A stretch of 32,448 bases of DNA from an uncultured Flavobacteriaceae bacterium. GTDB taxonomy: Bacteria; Bacteroidota; Bacteroidia; Flavobacteriales; Flavobacteriaceae. The position numbers were made by a program, and so were the translations under genes. Location of the stretch: the NCBI GenBank assembly GCA_943842625.1, contig CALTCK010000014.1, positions 1 to 32,448 of the forward strand. Direction: 5' to 3'. The stretch's first letter is position 1, and each line of letters opens with the position of its first letter. This document shows positions 7,988 through 16,213 of this stretch, one piece after another. The notes beneath the pieces are model-generated. The model was not told the origin of the DNA and made no database searches. It saw nothing but the letters and a program-made list of their open reading frames with translations.

Positions 7988-8749
7988 TCAAGATTGGCTA
8001 TTTGAAGATGAGTCTGTAAATACTAAATCTACAGCAGTATCCATACCATCAGTTCCTCCAGCACCAAATGTAGATTTAAGTGTAAATAAAGTTCCATTTG
8101 GTGATTGTAATGAAAAATCAACATCTTGAGCTGATCCAGCTTGAGCATTTAAAACAATACTTTCGATTACATATTCTCCAAGTCCTGATCCAACAACGCC
8201 AGTATCACTTGGAAATCCTGAGTCTGCAACCATAACTCCTGCAGAAGCAATAATCGGTGGTGCAAATTCTAAAGGCATCTCTTCTGAACAATCTTGACTG
8301 AAAAGATATGGTGGTGGGGGTGGACATCCACTAATTCCAATATTTGCTGTCCATCCTGCTTGTGAAAAGGAAGAATCAGAAAACATATCAAATGTTAAGG
8401 CTCCACCCACAGCAGATGTCATAGTTGGAGGGTTAGAAGTTCCATCATAAAGGCCATCAAATCCTCCTGTATCACCTGTAACAGTTAAACTATCCCAGTT
8501 AGTTTCAACTTGGAAAGAAGTAAACTCAATTGTTACTGTTTCTCCAGCAGGTGCTTGAAAAACCATTGTAGATGATTCAAAATTAGAATAATTTCCGGCT
8601 GATCCTCCTGAATCTGTGTAGATGTCTCCATCTTGAAAATCTGAACAAGCATTGACGGTTCCGCCTGCTTGTGTGATCTCAGTTTGCGCATTAACTTGTA
8701 ACAAAGTACAAGACATAAATAGCGCCATAAAAAGTGTAATTTTTTTCAT
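7988..8749 (-). CDS. Secreted CUB-like plus P-domain protein (N-terminal part of right copy)
   Basis: A 253-residue product with a signal peptide cleaved near 'LQVNAQ'. Residues of about 30-140 look like a CUB-type beta-sandwich: 'GNYSNFESSTMVFQAP' opening, 'DSLTVTGDTGGFDGLYDG' middle and 'FDMFSDSSFSQAGWTANI' end. A 'CPPPPPY' linker leads into a P domain ('GLGEYVIESIVLNAQ', 'FSLQSPNG', 'GTDGMDTAVDLVFTD') that stops early at 'SSSNSQS' because of the extra base at 7996-7997. The same P-domain family sits behind a quite different N-terminal module in the left copy. A TATGTTTG box lies 42 nt upstream of the ATG. Confidence 0.8.
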   Translation of the reverse strand: MKKITLFMALFMSCTLLQVNAQTEITQAGGTVNACSDFQDGDIYTDSGGSAGNYSNFESSTMVFQAPAGETVTIEFTSFQVETNWDSLTVTGDTGGFDGLYDGTSNPPTMTSAVGGALTFDMFSDSSFSQAGWTANIGISGCPPPPPYLFSQDCSEEMPLEFAPPIIASAGVMVADSGFPSDTGVVGSGLGEYVIESIVLNAQAGSAQDVDFSLQSPNGTLFTLKSTFGAGGTDGMDTAVDLVFTDSSSNSQS

Positions 8750-8791
8750 GAAAAATTTATTTATTAGTTAATATATACTTATTAATAGCCA

Positions 8792-8799
8792 CAAACATA
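8792..8799 (-). promoter_or_regulatory. -7 box for the right T9SS gene
   Basis: The minus strand reads TATGTTTG (TAnnTTTG), 42 nt before the ATG at 8749. No clear -33 TTG was seen. Confidence 0.45.
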
Positions 8800-8878
8800 G
8801 GTAAAAAGATTGATTTAAAAAAAAATACTGAAGAATTTTAAACTTAAAAATTAGTTGGGAAAATATTCTGAGGAACTA

Positions 8879-11800
8879 TTAATTAAATTTAAAAAACTGA
8901 AGCTTATCATTATTATTAACAACAACTATACATTTTTTACCAGCTATTTGTATTTTATGAATAGCTTTTACATCGTTAGGAGTAAAAAAACCTGATTCCA
9001 ACAATGTTAAATTTTTAAAATTTCCTGCACCATCTCCCATAAGTATACTTCCATTTGCAGCATCGTTACGAGGTGTTTCTATCTCGGAGCCAAACATGTT
9101 TCCTGACAAAACAACATCTAAGCTACCGTCTTTATTACAATCTTGTATTATAATTCCGTTAGTTGAGGAAAATTGATTGTAATTTGATAAAGGCTGAACT
9201 TTCCAGGGTTCACTTCCGTTGTTTATTATACTAGAGGTTGCAAATGTAGAAACCTGTAAGTTTAGTGCTTTATTTAATTTTTCTTCTCCAAATACATCTT
9301 GCATATTTGCTTTAGCAAACTCATCGTAAGTTCCAAATTTCTCTTTGATAAACGGCATTTGTTCTGAGGAACACTGTCTACCCCTTAAAGGGAATTCTTC
9401 TCCATTTTCATTGAAAGTTAATACAATATCCCCCGTGTTATTATCGTCAAAATCGTCAAAATAAACATTGAATTTTGCATTAGGTGTTGCTTTGTATTTG
9501 TAGTTTAAACCAAGATTTCCTGCTATTAAATCATTATCTCCATCATTATCTATATCTCCCTGAGCTAAACTATACCACCACCCTTTGTTACTATCTAAGC
9601 CTAAATTTTTAGAAACATTTACGAAACGGTCGCCTTTATTTTCAAAAACCATAATTGACATCCATTCACCAGCAATTATTAAATCCATTTTTTGATCGTT
9701 ATTGTAATCCATCCAAAGAGAACTTGTTACCATACCGGGTCTTAACAGCTGCTGATTTAAATTTTGTGTAATGTCTTTAAAAACACCATTTACATTTTCA
9801 AGCAAATAACTTCTTGGTGGTTTTGGATAATTACCCGGGACTACCCTACCCCCTATAAACAAATCCATATCACCGTCATTATCATAATCTACCGAAGAGA
9901 CTACACCTCCGCTGGTAAACATATTAGGAAGTGCTTGTTTGCTTTTTTTAAATTTACCATTCCCAATGTTTATATATAATCTATCTTGAAGAAATTCAGA
10001 GTTTTCTTTATAGTCATAACCACCACTCACGACGTAAAGATCTTGGTCTCCATCAGAATCCGCATCAAAAAATAAAGATGCGACATCTTCACTATTTCTA
10101 TCAGCTTTCCAAGTTATTGAATTGCTTTCATAAAATTTACCTCCATTACTCTGAATCAATAGCTTTCCTGGGTTTCCTTTTGCACCTCCCACATAAAAAT
10201 CTTCTAAACCATCCAGATTTACGTCTGCTACGGACATTGCAGGGCCTAAAATTGACATTTTGTGTGGTAATAAGGATTCGTTTTCGAAGTCGTTAAAATC
10301 GTTCTCTTTGTGTTTATAATTAACATCTAATTCATCTGTTATTTCAGTCATTAAAACCTGAGAATCTTTATTGAGCCAACTTGGGTTTTTTGTTGGTGTT
10401 GTATTTGAATATTTTATGTTAACTGTTTGGTTTGCTTTTAAATTTGTTAAAACCTGAGTAGTACCATCAGGCCAATCTAACCAAAGACTGTCAATTATTT
10501 TTTGACTACCAATTCCAAAATGTAATTTATCCTCTACTGAGGAAAGGTAACCCCTACTTAAGTAATGCTCCTTCATTTGAAATTTATTCCCACTTTTTAA
10601 AGTTACTCTGGTACCAATTCCAGATTTATTTTCATTAATAAAATCCAGCGTAATGTTTAGATAATTTTTGTCATTAAATTTATCACTGTTATTTTGGTAT
10701 ACAAATGCCTGAGCATCTATATTAGAGACTACAAGATCTAAATCACCATCATTATCTAAATCTGCATAAGCGGCACCATTTGAAAAAGATTCTTCATTTA
10801 GCCCCCAATCGTTTCGTTTGATTGAAAAAGTTAAATCTCCTTCATTCTTGTAAATATAATTTTTAATAGGGTTCACTGGTGTTTTATCCAGTGCTTCTTT
10901 TATGTATTTTAAATCATTTCCAGAATTATCTTTTTCCATCTGCTTAATTAACTTCTTTTTGATTTTGATATAATCGTTATTTCTAATATCCTTTCTTAAT
11001 CCGTTACTAACAAATAAGTCTTTTAAACCGTCATTATCAAAATCTGCTAAGAGTGGTGCCCAACTCCAATCTGTATTAGATATGTTTGCTAACTGAGATA
11101 CTTCGCTAAATGTTTCATTACCATTATTTTTTTGTAGGGTATTCATCATGTATTGATAATGAAACCCTTTTTCTAGGGCCTTTGTAAAATTTTCAGGATT
11201 CATACCAGACATATTGGTTTTTATACGATAATTGTCTTCCGCTACCATATCTACTGTTACAATATCTAACCAACCATCATTATCGTAGTCTGCAATATCA
11301 GAGCCCATCGAAAAGTTTGATATATGTTTTATATTTTCCTTAAGCTTTTCCGTAAAAGTTCCATCTTGATTGTTAAAATATAGATAATCGTGTTCTATAT
11401 AGTCATTACAAACATAAATATCTGGCCACCCATCATTATTAAGATCTCCAACTGATGCACTCAAACCATAACCTATTCCATTACCAACCAAACCAGCTTT
11501 TTCACTAACATCAATAAAATAACCATTATTATTTTCAAATAATTTATCACTTGTTAATTCATTTCTTTCTTCATGTTGTTTACCATAATCGATTAACTCA
11601 AGCGTATTAATTGGTGCATTTAATAAGTACATATCTAAATCTCCGTCCTTATCATAATCTAGAAAAACTGACTGTGTTGAATATCCTGAAAAGTCTAATC
11701 CAAATTTATTGGCTTGTTCTGTAAAAGTTAGATCTCCATTGTTAATATAAAGTTCGTTTCTTCTTTTCTTCTCATCAACATCACCAGCTCTACTCACATA

Positions 11801-12244
11801 TATATCTAAATAACCATCTGCGTTAATATCAATCATAGAGCATCCCGTAGACCAACCCCAACTTCCTTCAACTCCTGCTTGCATACCAAGTTCTTCAAAT
11901 TGAAGGTTTCCTTTATTTATAAATAGTTTATTATTTCCGAAATTCTTGGTAAAATAAATATCTGGTAAATCATCATTATTTATGTCTCCAATTGAAATTC
12001 CAGCACCAGAATATAAAGATGGGTAAACAATGATGTTCATAGAGGGAGTCTCAGGTATTTTATTTGTAAAATTTATACCAGTCTGATTCGAACTTAAAAG
12101 AGTAAACAATTTTTCTTTGTTTTCATTTTTAAGCACCTGATTATTTTCATTATTCGAACAACCTGAAAAAAAGATTGATATAGTTGTTATAAAAACTATA
12201 AAAAACACTTTAGATTGGGCTACTATAATTTTAAAATAATTCAT
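8879..12244 (-). CDS. CRTAC1-like FG-GAP/VCBS-repeat lipoprotein with ASPIC/UnbV domain
   Basis: A 1121-residue protein with a lipoprotein signal peptide: hydrophobic run 12-26, then lipobox 'FFSGC' with Cys29. It has fourteen DxDxDGxxD-type calcium-binding loops, seven before and seven after a central ASPIC/UnbV domain (about 540-611, 'SGIGTRVTLKSGNK' to 'LWLDWPDGTTQVL'). Early loops include DINNDDLPD (87-95), DYDKDGDLD (196-204) and DFDNDGLKD (401-409); late ones include DYDNDGDMD and DIDNDGDND. The repeats should fold as integrin-like beta-propeller blades. In Bacteroidetes such lipoproteins are often surface-exposed and sit near SusC/SusD polysaccharide-uptake genes. No Sus genes are seen here, so the substrate is unknown. 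It is intact and has its own TATATTTG box. Confidence 0.85.
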   Translation of the reverse strand: MNYFKIIVAQSKVFFIVFITTISIFFSGCSNNENNQVLKNENKEKLFTLLSSNQTGINFTNKIPETPSMNIIVYPSLYSGAGISIGDINNDDLPDIYFTKNFGNNKLFINKGNLQFEELGMQAGVEGSWGWSTGCSMIDINADGYLDIYVSRAGDVDEKKRRNELYINNGDLTFTEQANKFGLDFSGYSTQSVFLDYDKDGDLDMYLLNAPINTLELIDYGKQHEERNELTSDKLFENNNGYFIDVSEKAGLVGNGIGYGLSASVGDLNNDGWPDIYVCNDYIEHDYLYFNNQDGTFTEKLKENIKHISNFSMGSDIADYDNDGWLDIVTVDMVAEDNYRIKTNMSGMNPENFTKALEKGFHYQYMMNTLQKNNGNETFSEVSQLANISNTDWSWAPLLADFDNDGLKDLFVSNGLRKDIRNNDYIKIKKKLIKQMEKDNSGNDLKYIKEALDKTPVNPIKNYIYKNEGDLTFSIKRNDWGLNEESFSNGAAYADLDNDGDLDLVVSNIDAQAFVYQNNSDKFNDKNYLNITLDFINENKSGIGTRVTLKSGNKFQMKEHYLSRGYLSSVEDKLHFGIGSQKIIDSLWLDWPDGTTQVLTNLKANQTVNIKYSNTTPTKNPSWLNKDSQVLMTEITDELDVNYKHKENDFNDFENESLLPHKMSILGPAMSVADVNLDGLEDFYVGGAKGNPGKLLIQSNGGKFYESNSITWKADRNSEDVASLFFDADSDGDQDLYVVSGGYDYKENSEFLQDRLYINIGNGKFKKSKQALPNMFTSGGVVSSVDYDNDGDMDLFIGGRVVPGNYPKPPRSYLLENVNGVFKDITQNLNQQLLRPGMVTSSLWMDYNNDQKMDLIIAGEWMSIMVFENKGDRFVNVSKNLGLDSNKGWWYSLAQGDIDNDGDNDLIAGNLGLNYKYKATPNAKFNVYFDDFDDNNTGDIVLTFNENGEEFPLRGRQCSSEQMPFIKEKFGTYDEFAKANMQDVFGEEKLNKALNLQVSTFATSSIINNGSEPWKVQPLSNYNQFSSTNGIIIQDCNKDGSLDVVLSGNMFGSEIETPRNDAANGSILMGDGAGNFKNLTLLESGFFTPNDVKAIHKIQIAGKKCIVVVNNNDKLQFFKFN

Positions 12245-12273
12245 AATAATTTCACTTTATTTTGAATACAATA

Positions 12274-12281
12274 CAAATATA
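12274..12281 (-). promoter_or_regulatory. -7 box for the FG-GAP lipoprotein gene
   Basis: The minus strand reads TATATTTG, 29 nt before the ATG at 12244. No TTTG at -33. Confidence 0.5.
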
Positions 12282-12332
12282 GATAAATCAACCTAACCTT
12301 TTCATTAACTTTTTCATGATTAATACACACAA

Positions 12333-12366
12333 AAAAACCACTTCCAGTTAACTGAAAGTGGTTTTT
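12333..12366 (-). terminator. Rho-independent terminator of secDF
   Basis: A 15-bp stem (AAAAACCACTTCCAG against CTGAAAGTGGTTTTT, one wobble) with a TTAA loop and a T-run on the minus strand. It lies 16 nt past the secDF stop codon. Confidence 0.9.
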
Positions 12367-12382
12367 TAAATAAAACTGAAAA

Positions 12383-15300
12383 TTAAGCTTCTACAGCTTC
12401 TTCTTTTTTATTAGTCAAATCGATTCCTTTTTTCTTTACTGAATCAAAAAATACAGGTGTTGCAATAAAGAGAGATGAGTAGGTACCTACTAATACCCCA
12501 ACTATTAATGCGAAAATTAATCCTCGAATGGATTCAGCACCAAATATAAAAATAGAAAACAATACAATTAAGGTAGTTAACGATGTATTTAAGGTACGAC
12601 TTAACGTACTATTTAATGCTTGATCGATAACCTTATTCATTTTCCAAGATGGATGGTCGTTAAAAAATTCACGGATACGGTCAAAAACTACTACCGTATC
12701 ATTTAATGAATATCCAATTACCGTTAATATCGCTGCTATAAAAGACTGTCCAATTTCCATATTAAATGGCATGAATTTGTAGGTTAGTGAAAAAACACCT
12801 AATACGATGAGCACATCATGAAATACAGCAGCTACAGCACCTAAACTAAATTGCCATCTTCTAAAACGCAGCAAAATATATAAGAAAACCACCACTAATG
12901 AACCTAAGACAACCCAAAAAGAGGCCTTTTTAATGTCATCAGCAATCGTAGGACTTACTTTATAAGATTCCATTCTTCCTGCTACTTTATTTTCGGTATC
13001 TCCAATATACTGACTGTAAGTAAAGCCTTCTGGTAAATTTGATTTTAAACCTTCAAACATCATTTTTTCAATTTCCTCGTCAACTGATGTACCGGCTTCA
13101 TCCACTTTATACTTCGTGGTAATTTTTAATTGGTTGCTTCCACCATAAGTTTTTGCTTCAGCAGAACCAAATACTTCAATCAAGTCTGCTTCAACTTGAG
13201 TTGCATTGACATCTCTATCAAAACGAACTGTGTAGGTTCTACCTCCTACAAAATCGACTCCTTGATTTAATCCAACGGTAACTAAAGACCCTAAACTTGT
13301 TAGGATAAGGATACCTGAGATTACATAAGACACTTTCCTTTTTCTTAAAAACTCAATCGTATTGTTAGTAAGTATGTTTTTAGTTAAAGAAGTTGAACAT
13401 GGTAACGATTTACCGTTTCTGGTATAACCATCTATAAATAATCGAGTGATAAATATTGCTGTAAATAAAGAAGTAGCAATACCTATTAATAAGGTGGTTG
13501 CAAATCCTTGAATGGGTCCCGTACCAAACATTAATAGGATAAAACCTGTTAATCCTGTCGTAATATTGGCATCTAAAATAGAAGACAATGCATTGCTAAA
13601 TCCGTCATTAATGGCATCCTTTTGAGCTTTCCCTTTGGCTAGTTCTTCCTTGATACGCTCAAAAATTAGCACATTAGCATCGACCGACATCCCTATGGTA
13701 AGTATAATACCCGCTATACCAGGAAGTGTTAATACCGCTCCTAATCCTGCTAATATTCCAAAAATAAATATAATGTTAACCACCAAGGCTACATCGGCAA
13801 AAGCACCTGCTTTACCATAATAGAAAACCATCCATACCAACACAAATATAAGTGCCAATACAAATGAGAAGATTCCACTATCAATTGCTTCTTGTCCCAG
13901 AGTAGGTCCTACTACTTCTCCTTGAATAATCTCTGCAGAGGCAGGTAATTTACCAGCTCTTAATACATTTGCTAAATCTTGTCCTTCTGTAATATTAAAA
14001 TCTCCAGAAATTTGACTTCTACCACCTGCGATTGGACCACTTGTAACCCCTGGGGCAGAATAAACAATGTCATCTAAGACAATTGCTATCTGAGATTGAT
14101 TGTTATAGGCTTCACCAGTCATTTTTTCCCATACCCTAGCACCTCTGGCATTCATTTGCATACTAACCACTACTCTTCCTAGTTGGTCATAAGTTTGAAC
14201 CGCATCTACAACTACACCTCCTGCTAACGGAGGTAATTGATCTCTGTTTGATTTTATAGCATATAATGTTACTACTTCTTCTCCTAATTCTTTATTTTCA
14301 GAAGCAATTCCCCATACAAACTTTGCGTAGCGCTGATTGTCGGATAAAAGAGATTTAATTTGTGGTGTTTTTAAATAGTCGTTGATTGCAGCGGTATCCT
14401 TCAACATAAAAGTCCCTAATTCAGGTCTTCCTGTTTGCCCAGGATATAACATTTTGCTGAGTAAGGGTCTTTCTTTTGAAGCATCTGCAATGGAGTCATT
14501 AACATCTTCTCCTCCAATTAAATCGTCAACAATATTATCTTCTTCACTTGCTTCTGTACTAATTTCTTCAGTTTCTGGTTCATTTGCTTTATTTAACTCT
14601 GCTAACTTAGTATCTGCAGCGATAATAAAACCTTGCAATTCATCAATTTTGTAAACTCCCCAAAATTCGAGCTGAGCGGTACTTTGCAATAACTTTTTAA
14701 CACGTTCTACATCCTTCGCTCCAGGTAATTCTACTAAAATACGAGCAGATTTACCAATTCGCTGGATATTTGGTTGTGTAACACCAAATTTATCGATACG
14801 TTTTCTTAAAACTTCAAAGGCAGCTGTTATAGATTCGTCAATTTTTCTTTCGATAACAGGATATACGTCATCGTTGGTCATAGCGGCATTGATATCATCT
14901 TCTAAATTTTTATTAAAAAATATATCTGGTGATGCTAATAAATTTTCACCTGGGAGCGCATCGAAAGCCTGGAAAAAGGATTCCAAATACGTGTCTTGGG
15001 ATTCTTTTTGAAGAACAAAGGCGTCCTTTAATGCTTGATTAAAGGCAGCATCTTTGGTGTTGTTTGCTAAACCTTTTAGAATATCTTTTACAGAAACTTG
15101 TAATATAACATTAATTCCTCCTTTTAAATCTAACCCTTTATTTAATTCTTTTCCTTTAGCAATTTTGTATGTAATTCCTTCAAATTCACCAAAAAACGGT
15201 TCATTTGCTACAGAGTCTAAGTAACTAACCTGTGCTGAATTTCTTTTATCCGGTTCGCTAGCAGCATATTTTGTTGTTGCAAATGTCTTTGCATCTTCTT

Positions 15301-15394
15301 CTACGTTATTTGAAATGTAGGTAAATGAAAGTTGATATAAACTTACCAAACCAAACAGAATCGCAAATACTTTTATTAATCCTTTATTTTGCAT
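12383..15394 (-). CDS. secDF: Protein translocase SecDF (fused SecD and SecF)
   Basis: A 1003-residue inner-membrane fusion of SecD and SecF. It uses the proton-motive force to help preproteins leave the SecYEG channel on the periplasmic side. SecD part: N-terminal TM about 7-26, 'GLDLKGG' 87-93, P1 head about 190-250 ('FEVLRKRIDKFGV'), then a TM bundle from 507 with 'GMSVDANVLIFERI' 568-581 and 'DANITTGL' 608-615. SecF part: starts about 677, with 'GVDFVGG' 712-718 and 'IGYSLNDTVVVFDRI' 893-907. Residues 271-308 are an acidic insertion. The fused architecture is usual in Flavobacteriia, where Sec export feeds the T9SS. The promoter at 15429-15458 has both -7 and -33 elements, and a strong terminator follows the gene. 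Confidence 0.97.
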   Translation of the reverse strand: MQNKGLIKVFAILFGLVSLYQLSFTYISNNVEEDAKTFATTKYAASEPDKRNSAQVSYLDSVANEPFFGEFEGITYKIAKGKELNKGLDLKGGINVILQVSVKDILKGLANNTKDAAFNQALKDAFVLQKESQDTYLESFFQAFDALPGENLLASPDIFFNKNLEDDINAAMTNDDVYPVIERKIDESITAAFEVLRKRIDKFGVTQPNIQRIGKSARILVELPGAKDVERVKKLLQSTAQLEFWGVYKIDELQGFIIAADTKLAELNKANEPETEEISTEASEEDNIVDDLIGGEDVNDSIADASKERPLLSKMLYPGQTGRPELGTFMLKDTAAINDYLKTPQIKSLLSDNQRYAKFVWGIASENKELGEEVVTLYAIKSNRDQLPPLAGGVVVDAVQTYDQLGRVVVSMQMNARGARVWEKMTGEAYNNQSQIAIVLDDIVYSAPGVTSGPIAGGRSQISGDFNITEGQDLANVLRAGKLPASAEIIQGEVVGPTLGQEAIDSGIFSFVLALIFVLVWMVFYYGKAGAFADVALVVNIIFIFGILAGLGAVLTLPGIAGIILTIGMSVDANVLIFERIKEELAKGKAQKDAINDGFSNALSSILDANITTGLTGFILLMFGTGPIQGFATTLLIGIATSLFTAIFITRLFIDGYTRNGKSLPCSTSLTKNILTNNTIEFLRKRKVSYVISGILILTSLGSLVTVGLNQGVDFVGGRTYTVRFDRDVNATQVEADLIEVFGSAEAKTYGGSNQLKITTKYKVDEAGTSVDEEIEKMMFEGLKSNLPEGFTYSQYIGDTENKVAGRMESYKVSPTIADDIKKASFWVVLGSLVVVFLYILLRFRRWQFSLGAVAAVFHDVLIVLGVFSLTYKFMPFNMEIGQSFIAAILTVIGYSLNDTVVVFDRIREFFNDHPSWKMNKVIDQALNSTLSRTLNTSLTTLIVLFSIFIFGAESIRGLIFALIVGVLVGTYSSLFIATPVFFDSVKKKGIDLTNKKEEAVEA

Positions 15395-15428
15395 TGTTAT
15401 ATTTTTTGTGTCAAATTTTAAAAACGAG

Positions 15429-15458
15429 CAAATATATAGTTTACCGTATAATCTGACA
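15429..15458 (-). promoter_or_regulatory. secDF promoter: TTG-N19-TATATTTG
   Basis: On the minus strand TTG at 15458-15456 is followed after exactly 19 nt by TATATTTG at 15436-15429. The -7 box ends 34 nt before the ATG at 15394. Both elements fit the Bacteroidetes consensus. Confidence 0.65.
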
Positions 15459-15520
15459 ATTATTTTTTTATTTATTGAACTAATGATTTCGACTTTAATC
15501 TTTTACGATTTTTTAGTCTT

Positions 15521-16144
15521 CTAGGAAAGATAAGGGAAAGGTCCTGCGCGTATTTGGATTGTCTTTAAACACTTAACATCTACTTTTGTTTCTTGTTTTG
15601 AATGAAATTTAAATTTATTTTGTTGTGTTAAGCAAGCGTATTTTTTGTGAAATAAAGAATAGCTGCCAAAAACATCTGGCACAAAATAGCGATCGGTTTT
15701 CGATATTAACTGGACAACTAGTCCGCTGTTTTCAATTGGATTTTCAAAAATTTTAGGAATTCTAAAGACATCTAAATATAAATTTAAACTTTTAGTTCTA
15801 GTATGATCCTCCGTTTGTTTATTGTTTTGATCGGGAAGATAACTTACTGCAAAATGATCTCCTTCGTTCAGTACTTTTTTTATAAATGAAGTACCTACAG
15901 AGCTAAAATAAGAGATTTTTAAATGACCTTGATGGTCTTTTGAAACCTTTAAATAATTAATTCCTATTTTTTGCAATTGTTTTTTAACTATTGCAATCGT
16001 ATTGTTTTGAGTTTCAAGAGTTATTCCTTCTGCATCGCTAAATTTTATGATAATTTCTTGATGCGTAGTGGATGGTTGCTGAAGACTTAATCCAAGCAAA
16101 CTAACCATACTTATTAGAAAACCAAAAAAGAATTTTATACCCAT
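15521..16144 (-). CDS. Secreted protein of unknown function with a SecD-head-like stretch
   Basis: A 207-residue protein with an uncleaved or cleaved N-terminal hydrophobic segment (about 4-21), predicted to be periplasmic or membrane-tethered. I do not recognise a named family. Residues of about 45-105 share the pattern of the SecD P1 head: a helix with 'VKKQLQKIGI', a strand with 'GHLKISYF', a helix with 'FIKKVLNEG' and a strand with 'HFAVSYLP'. The same organism's SecD has 'LRKRIDKFGV', 'ARILVELPG', 'VKKLLQST' and 'QLEFWGVY'. The gene lies directly upstream of secDF on the same strand (126-nt gap, with secDF keeping its own promoter). The start is ATG at 16144; a TATATTTG box ends only 4 nt before it, so the mRNA may be leaderless. 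Two Cys lie in the C-terminal half. Confidence 0.75.
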   Translation of the reverse strand: MGIKFFFGFLISMVSLLGLSLQQPSTTHQEIIIKFSDAEGITLETQNNTIAIVKKQLQKIGINYLKVSKDHQGHLKISYFSSVGTSFIKKVLNEGDHFAVSYLPDQNNKQTEDHTRTKSLNLYLDVFRIPKIFENPIENSGLVVQLISKTDRYFVPDVFGSYSLFHKKYACLTQQNKFKFHSKQETKVDVKCLKTIQIRAGPFPYLS

Positions 16145-16148
16145 GATT

Positions 16149-16156
16149 CAAATATA
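16149..16156 (-). promoter_or_regulatory. -7 box immediately before the start codon of the 15521-16144 gene
   Basis: The minus strand reads TATATTTG, then AATC, then ATG. If this is the -7 box, transcription begins at or next to the ATG. The box is flanked upstream by the T-run of the mdh terminator. No -33 TTG was seen. Confidence 0.5.
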
Positions 16157-16160
16157 AAAA

Positions 16161-16188
16161 ATAAAGACTGTATCGATACAGTCTTTAT
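16161..16188 (-). terminator. Rho-independent terminator of mdh (perfect 28-bp inverted repeat)
   Basis: Perfect dyad: ATAAAGACTGTA, loop TCGA, TACAGTCTTTAT, followed on the minus strand by a further T-run. It lies 25 nt past the mdh stop codon and directly abuts the promoter of the next gene. An operator role was considered, but the U-tract and position favour termination. Confidence 0.8.
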
Positions 16189-16213
16189 TAGATAATCTTA
16201 TTTATAAGAATTT

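Larger units (their letters stand above)
4792..8749 (-). pseudogene. Right tandem copy: giant T9SS-secreted multidomain protein, broken by one +1 insertion
   Basis: The frames 7988-8749 and 4792-7941 join into one gene if one of the two G at 7996-7997 (plus strand) is removed. The P domain then continues as 'SSNSNLDWTGGAPAADY', as in the left copy ('STNNYGSWTGGAPAADY'). The repaired length is 3957 nt, exactly 1319 codons with stop. Order: signal peptide, CUB-like domain, P domain, two HYR-like repeats, choice-of-anchor-J, variable module, HYR-like repeat, choice-of-anchor-J, two HYR-like repeats, T9SS tail. Predicted to be exported by Sec and displayed or released by T9SS. The extra base lies in a GG pair, so a sequencing error is plausible; a true one-hit mutation is the alternative. 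Confidence 0.8.

Noticed and set aside
787-7997. Phase variation by simple-sequence repeats
   Set aside because: Three of four indels are not in homopolymers or short tandem repeats, and the fourth is only a GG pair.
1-8749. CRISPR-like or transposon repeats
   Set aside because: The repeats are long, in frame and protein coding, with no spacers, terminal inverted repeats or transposase.
16161-16188. The perfect 28-bp palindrome as a repressor operator
   Set aside because: Its position just after the mdh stop and the following T-run fit a terminator better; a dual role is left open in the findings.
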